From: Pelagomonas calceolata
Taxonomy: Eukaryota; Sar; Pelagophyceae; Pelagomonadales; Pelagomonadaceae
Assembly: GCA_918797485.1 (NCBI GenBank)
Contig: CAKKNE010000002.1
Coordinates: 3,810,501-3,874,500, forward strand
DNA length: 64,000 nt
Direction of reading: 5' to 3'
This document shows, piece by piece, positions 61,097-64,000 of this stretch (positions are counted from its first letter, which is position 1; every line of letters starts with the position of its first letter). The notes under the pieces were generated by a model. It was given only the letters and a program-made list of their open reading frames with translations, ran no database searches and was not told the origin of the DNA. The translations under genes were made by a program, and so were the position numbers.

Positions 61097-61978
61097 TTAG
61101 ACGCGCCCCTTGGCCCCGGCGATAGACAGCACGCGCGTCGGGCCCGCCTTGGGCTTCGCGTGCGTTGACCGGAAGGGCGGCCGCTCCTTGAGGGACGGCG
61201 GCAGGTGCCGCGTCTTGATGGCGACGGGCTGCCGCCGCAGGGGCAGGGCCGCCCGCCGCCGCGCGACGTCGTCGTAGGGCTCCGGCAAGAGGTCGGGCAC
61301 GGGGCAGAACATCTCGCCGCCCTTGACCGCCCGTCGGAACGGCCCGCTCCGCGTCCAGGGCCGCGTGTTGTCCTTCGCGTACAACGGCTTGTCGGTCTCG
61401 GGCTCGTTCTCCACCTTCCCGAAGGCCCGATTCGCGCACGTCGCGGAGGAGTAGGGCCGCGCCGAGCCGATCTTGGCGCACAGCTCCTTGTGGTGGTCCT
61501 GCTCCTTCTTGAGTTGGATGTCCGTGGCCTCGAAGGGATCCGTGGAGTAGGTCACCATGGGCTGGCCGGTGATCGTCTCGTTGCGGGAGCGACCCTTGGC
61601 CGTGCCCACGTTGCGCGGCGCGATCGTGTCCCGCCGCTTGACCGGGTCGTAGCCGCCCTCGGGCTTGTACTCGATACCCTTCCCGAAGGCCTCGGGCCGC
61701 TGCGACGCATACCGAAAACCCTCGGGCGTCCGAAACTTCTGTTTCGAGGCCTTGCGCACCTTGCCCATCATCTTGTCGTACTCCACATACGGCTCGCCCC
61801 CATAGGCGCCTCTATAATCACAGGGACCATCCCCAAAATTCGCCGCGGTCTTGCCCTTCTTGGACGAGCAGGTCACGAAGTTCCGGCTCTTGTCCCGCCA
61901 CTTCGCGGGGAGGTGCGGCGGCTGGCGCCACTTGTCGCCCGTCGAGAGGAACGTCGGGGGGCTGAAGCAGTAGTCCAT
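61097..61978 (-). CDS. CFAP96-like (C4orf47) cilia/centrosome protein candidate
   Basis: 293 aa from the ATG at 61978. Most of the protein consists of short Gly/Pro/Tyr-rich segments without obvious secondary structure, such as LSTGDKWRQPPHLPAKW, SSKKGKTAANFGDGPCDY, GGEPYVEYDKMMGK and RTPEGFRYASQRPEAFGKGI. This order resembles the C4orf47/CFAP96 family, in which similar GDKY and KKGK motifs occur; the match is from memory and moderate. The C-terminus is basic (KERPPFRSTHAKPKAG). A microtubule-associated role is plausible and would fit the other flagellar-type genes here. Confidence 0.5.
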   Translation of the reverse strand: MDYCFSPPTFLSTGDKWRQPPHLPAKWRDKSRNFVTCSSKKGKTAANFGDGPCDYRGAYGGEPYVEYDKMMGKVRKASKQKFRTPEGFRYASQRPEAFGKGIEYKPEGGYDPVKRRDTIAPRNVGTAKGRSRNETITGQPMVTYSTDPFEATDIQLKKEQDHHKELCAKIGSARPYSSATCANRAFGKVENEPETDKPLYAKDNTRPWTRSGPFRRAVKGGEMFCPVPDLLPEPYDDVARRRAALPLRRQPVAIKTRHLPPSLKERPPFRSTHAKPKAGPTRVLSIAGAKGRV

Positions 61979-62482
61979 TTTATTCGCGGCGCGGTGGCCA
62001 GTCTCGGTGGTGCCTCGCGGCGCGTCGACGGCGTGTGCGAGGCCTGGCCGGCAAGGAGGCTCAGTTCGATCAGGGCGCTTGCGCGGGCTGCCCAAGCGCG
62101 GCACGGAGCTGTTTGTGGTCGCTCAAACGACCTCGGCCAGTCGTGTGGCCGGCTAGCGGCGGCGGCGCAGCGGAGAGCCTTGTAGCTTCGCGCTGTGTGA
62201 GTTTGTGTGCGTGAGATGAGGGGGGTTACGACGGACCATGGAGATTTGCCGACGCTCCAGGAGACGTGTGCGGCTGGGAAACGTCCCGAAGACGACTGCT
62301 TGCGACCGTCAGAAAAAAAAAATGTAAAACCCGTCCCGTTTTTAGCCAAAATCCAGTCGACGTGGCTAAAATCCACCTTGAAACGCCCCTTTGCAAGCCG
62401 CAAGGCTGTCGCAGCTTGTGCAAATTGCAGCACGAGCGAGCAGCGCGCGCACGGCCGCAATCCATCCGTAGCCCTTCGAGCA
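61979..62482. promoter_or_regulatory. Divergent intergenic region with short inverted repeat
   Basis: 504 bp between the CFAP96-like and propeller genes. TTTTAGCCA and TGGCTAAAA form an inverted pair at 62340-62375; an A-run precedes it at 62311. No gene called. Confidence 0.4.
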
Positions 62483-63556
62483 ATGCAAGCTGCAATGCAG
62501 CGTGCGCTACTCGCAGCATGCGTCACCCGAGCAGTAGCACTCACGATGCCCTTCGCCACGCCCGCGACCTGGAAGGTGCACACGCTCGGCGGTCCGCGAG
62601 TGGCCAAGGTCGACGGCGCGTACACGCTGTTCTACCACTACCGGCCGCTCGAAGACAAGGACGACCCGGAGCTGCCGCCCCTCTCCACGGGTCGAATCGG
62701 CCGCGCGACGAGCCCGGACGGTCTAGAATGGGAGGTCCAGCACGACGGCCTGGGCGAGGGTGGCTCGAGCGTCTCGAAGGCGGAGGACTGGTTCCAGCAC
62801 GACTGCGGCCACGTGGGCTGCGGCGACGTGTTGTCTGGAGACGCCTGGTTCCTGTACACCTACGGCGGGTCGAACGCGCCGATGGCGCTGCGGGATTTAG
62901 GCGTGGACAGGGACGGCGAGGTCTACGGCATGGACATGAAATTAGGTGTGTGCGTGTCCCAGGACGGCATCAAGTTCGGGAGGTTCGAGGGCGACGAGGC
63001 GGACGGGAGCCTGCTGGGGCCGCCGCCGGCCAATAGCTGGGAGCGGCGGAACGCGCCGGTCGCGTGGCCGGCGGTCTGCGAGGACCCCGGCGGCCAGACG
63101 GGCGACCTTCTCTTGTTCTACGGGACGACGCAGGACGCTACCGGTCTATCGGCGTGTGGCCTGGCGCGCTCGTCGAACGGCGTGACCTGGCGACGGGCGA
63201 CGCCGGCGTCGCCGTGCATCGCGCCGGGCGACGACTGGGACGCGGGCGGCATCCTGCGGCGGAGCGTCCTGCGGCGCGGCCGGGAACTGCTCATGATCTA
63301 CGAGGCCAAGTCCGCAGAGGGGGTCCACGCGTTCGGCCGCGCGACGTCCGATGATGCGGGCGTCACGTGGACCAAGACCGGGCGATGTTTTGAGAGGGGC
63401 GACACGTGGGACGCGCACGCCATCTCGGCGCCGCATCTTCTGGAAGAAGATGGTATTCTACGGCTGTACTACGCGGGGAGCGCCGAGGCCGGGGGAAGCG
63501 CCTCGCTGGGCGTCGCGGAGTCGTCGGACTACGGCGTGACGTGGACTAGGCTCTAA
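62483..63556 (+). CDS. Beta-propeller glycosidase-like protein (GH43/GH32 type), secretory
   Basis: 357 aa from the ATG at 62483. A leader, MQRALLAACVTRAVALTMPF, suggests a signal peptide. Repeated blades read YTLFYHYRPLEDKDDPEL, GRATSPDGLEWEVQHDGL, LLLFYGTTQDATGLSACGLA, RSSNGVTWRRATPASPCIAP, LLMIYEAKSAEGVHAFGRAT, SDDAGVTWTKTGRCF and LRLYYAGSAEAGGSASLGVA, ending SSDYGVTWTRL. The pattern of A-S/T-S-D-G-x-x-W and L-x-Y-x-G is typical of five-bladed GH43/GH32/GH62-type propellers. Catalytic residues were not identified, so enzymatic activity is not certain. The stop is 15 bp from that of the convergent hydrolase gene. Confidence 0.68.
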   Translation: MQAAMQRALLAACVTRAVALTMPFATPATWKVHTLGGPRVAKVDGAYTLFYHYRPLEDKDDPELPPLSTGRIGRATSPDGLEWEVQHDGLGEGGSSVSKAEDWFQHDCGHVGCGDVLSGDAWFLYTYGGSNAPMALRDLGVDRDGEVYGMDMKLGVCVSQDGIKFGRFEGDEADGSLLGPPPANSWERRNAPVAWPAVCEDPGGQTGDLLLFYGTTQDATGLSACGLARSSNGVTWRRATPASPCIAPGDDWDAGGILRRSVLRRGRELLMIYEAKSAEGVHAFGRATSDDAGVTWTKTGRCFERGDTWDAHAISAPHLLEEDGILRLYYAGSAEAGGSASLGVAESSDYGVTWTRL

Positions 63557-63570
63557 GAACAAATCACAAT

Positions 63571-64000
63571 TTAGGAGAAGAGTGACGCCACGAGGGGCCA
63601 GCCGCCGTCGTCGACCCGCCGCGCCTCGACGCCGACGGACCGGTCGCCGACGAACCCAACGAAGTCCGAGACCGCCCGCAGGCACGCGTCGTCGGGCATG
63701 TCGTGGTGGCCGCAGCCCTCGAGCCAGACCGGCGCGTGCGGGTCGACCAGAAGGGGGTACAGGACGTCGTGGCTGTGCGCGAAGGGGACCATCTGGTCGT
63801 CGCGCCCGTGCATCAGCAACGACCGGCACGTCACGGAACTTATCTTCTCGTAGTTCCTAAACAAGTCGAAAGTGGATAATGCGCGCGCCGCGAAGGAAGG
63901 CATGACCACGAGTCCCGCGGACGCGATCGGCGACTGCAGGATCATGCCGCCCACCTGATGCCGGGCGCACAGGTCGACCGTCGGCCCGCTGCCGATCGAC
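63571..64000 (-). CDS. ABHD17-like alpha/beta hydrolase, 5' end outside window
   Basis: The frame stays open to the window edge. The visible part starts SIGSGPTVDLCARHQVGGMI, matching the nucleophile region GQSIGSGPT of ABHD17-type hydrolases; the serine codon is at 63999-63997. It continues LQSPIASAG, then FDLFRNYEKISSVTCRSLLM with HGRDDQMVPFAHSHDV (catalytic aspartate) and VWLEGCGHHDMPDD (catalytic histidine). ABHD17 proteins remove palmitate from proteins at membranes. Only the last ~140 residues are present, so the membrane-targeting N-terminus cannot be judged. Confidence 0.78.
   Translation of the reverse strand, partial: SIGSGPTVDLCARHQVGGMILQSPIASAGLVVMPSFAARALSTFDLFRNYEKISSVTCRSLLMHGRDDQMVPFAHSHDVLYPLLVDPHAPVWLEGCGHHDMPDDACLRAVSDFVGFVGDRSVGVEARRVDDGGWPLVASLFS

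Overview
This 64 kb window is nuclear DNA from a GC-rich, very compact protist genome, most probably a photosynthetic stramenopile of the pelagophyte type (Aureococcus anophagefferens or a relative). The evidence is as follows. The genes are eukaryotic (MON1, an importin beta, eIF3e, SEC62, a NEK-type kinase, PP2C, an MTH1-like Nudix enzyme, a ZnT transporter). Plastid proteins carry signal-peptide-like leaders (a Tic22-like import factor, an NDC1-like NAD(P)H dehydrogenase, and a methyltransferase with signal peptide, plastid-type cleavage motif and twin-arginine segment). Several genes suggest centrin-based or flagellar structures (two proteins with Sfi1-like repeats, a large PGPGEYD/SHIPPO-like protein, a CFAP96-like protein). 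Short introns with transposon-like inverted ends match the published description of introner elements in Aureococcus. The species assignment is inference.

Layout. About 40 genes sit back to back and tend to alternate strand, so most neighbours are divergent pairs sharing a 0.2-0.6 kb upstream region or convergent pairs whose stop codons are only 11-65 bp apart. 1-2 kb: the end of an ankyrin gene and MON1. 2-6 kb: a long gene-poor stretch, then an unknown PPAY/zinc-ribbon gene. 6-19 kb: NDC1-like enzyme, WW protein, importin, FAD oxidoreductase, coiled-coil proteins. 19-24 kb: TPR-FAD-SAP fusion, ankyrin pseudogene, CCCA satellite, ZnT. 24-42 kb: eIF3e, RhoGAP/SH3-like protein, Sfi1-like gene, GT49-like glycosyltransferase, Tic22, NEK kinase, SHIPPO-like giant, zinc protein, lumenal methyltransferase, coiled-coil/Sfi1-like protein. 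42-56 kb: secreted ankyrin protein, heme oxygenase, ankyrin gene, sulfotransferase, tandem GST_N protein, SEC62, small protein, Fes1/HSPBP1, beta-helix protein, PP2C with ankyrin repeats. 56-61 kb: a repeat-rich zone containing an ankyrin gene and a Nudix gene. 61-64 kb: CFAP96-like protein, beta-propeller glycosidase-like protein, and the end of an ABHD17-like hydrolase.

The most interesting signal is an intron family. Five short introns share the ends GTGGAAATC... and ...GATTTCCACACAG, which are inverted copies of each other. The one in the Sfi1-like gene (28546-28723) still has a perfect 10-bp target-site duplication, and the predicted splicing leaves the frame intact with a four-residue insertion. 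The MON1 intron keeps a 7-of-10 duplication. Other unexplained structure includes a palindromic GCTAG...GTAAGACACTAGC element present nine times in intergenic DNA, a ~77-bp repeat that often lies next to it, a ~130-bp foldback, and a duplicated ankyrin family with a conserved C-terminal tail, one copy of which is a pseudogene.

Limits: gene starts were set to the first plausible ATG. Splice sites were inferred only from frame continuity and motif matching. No database search was possible.
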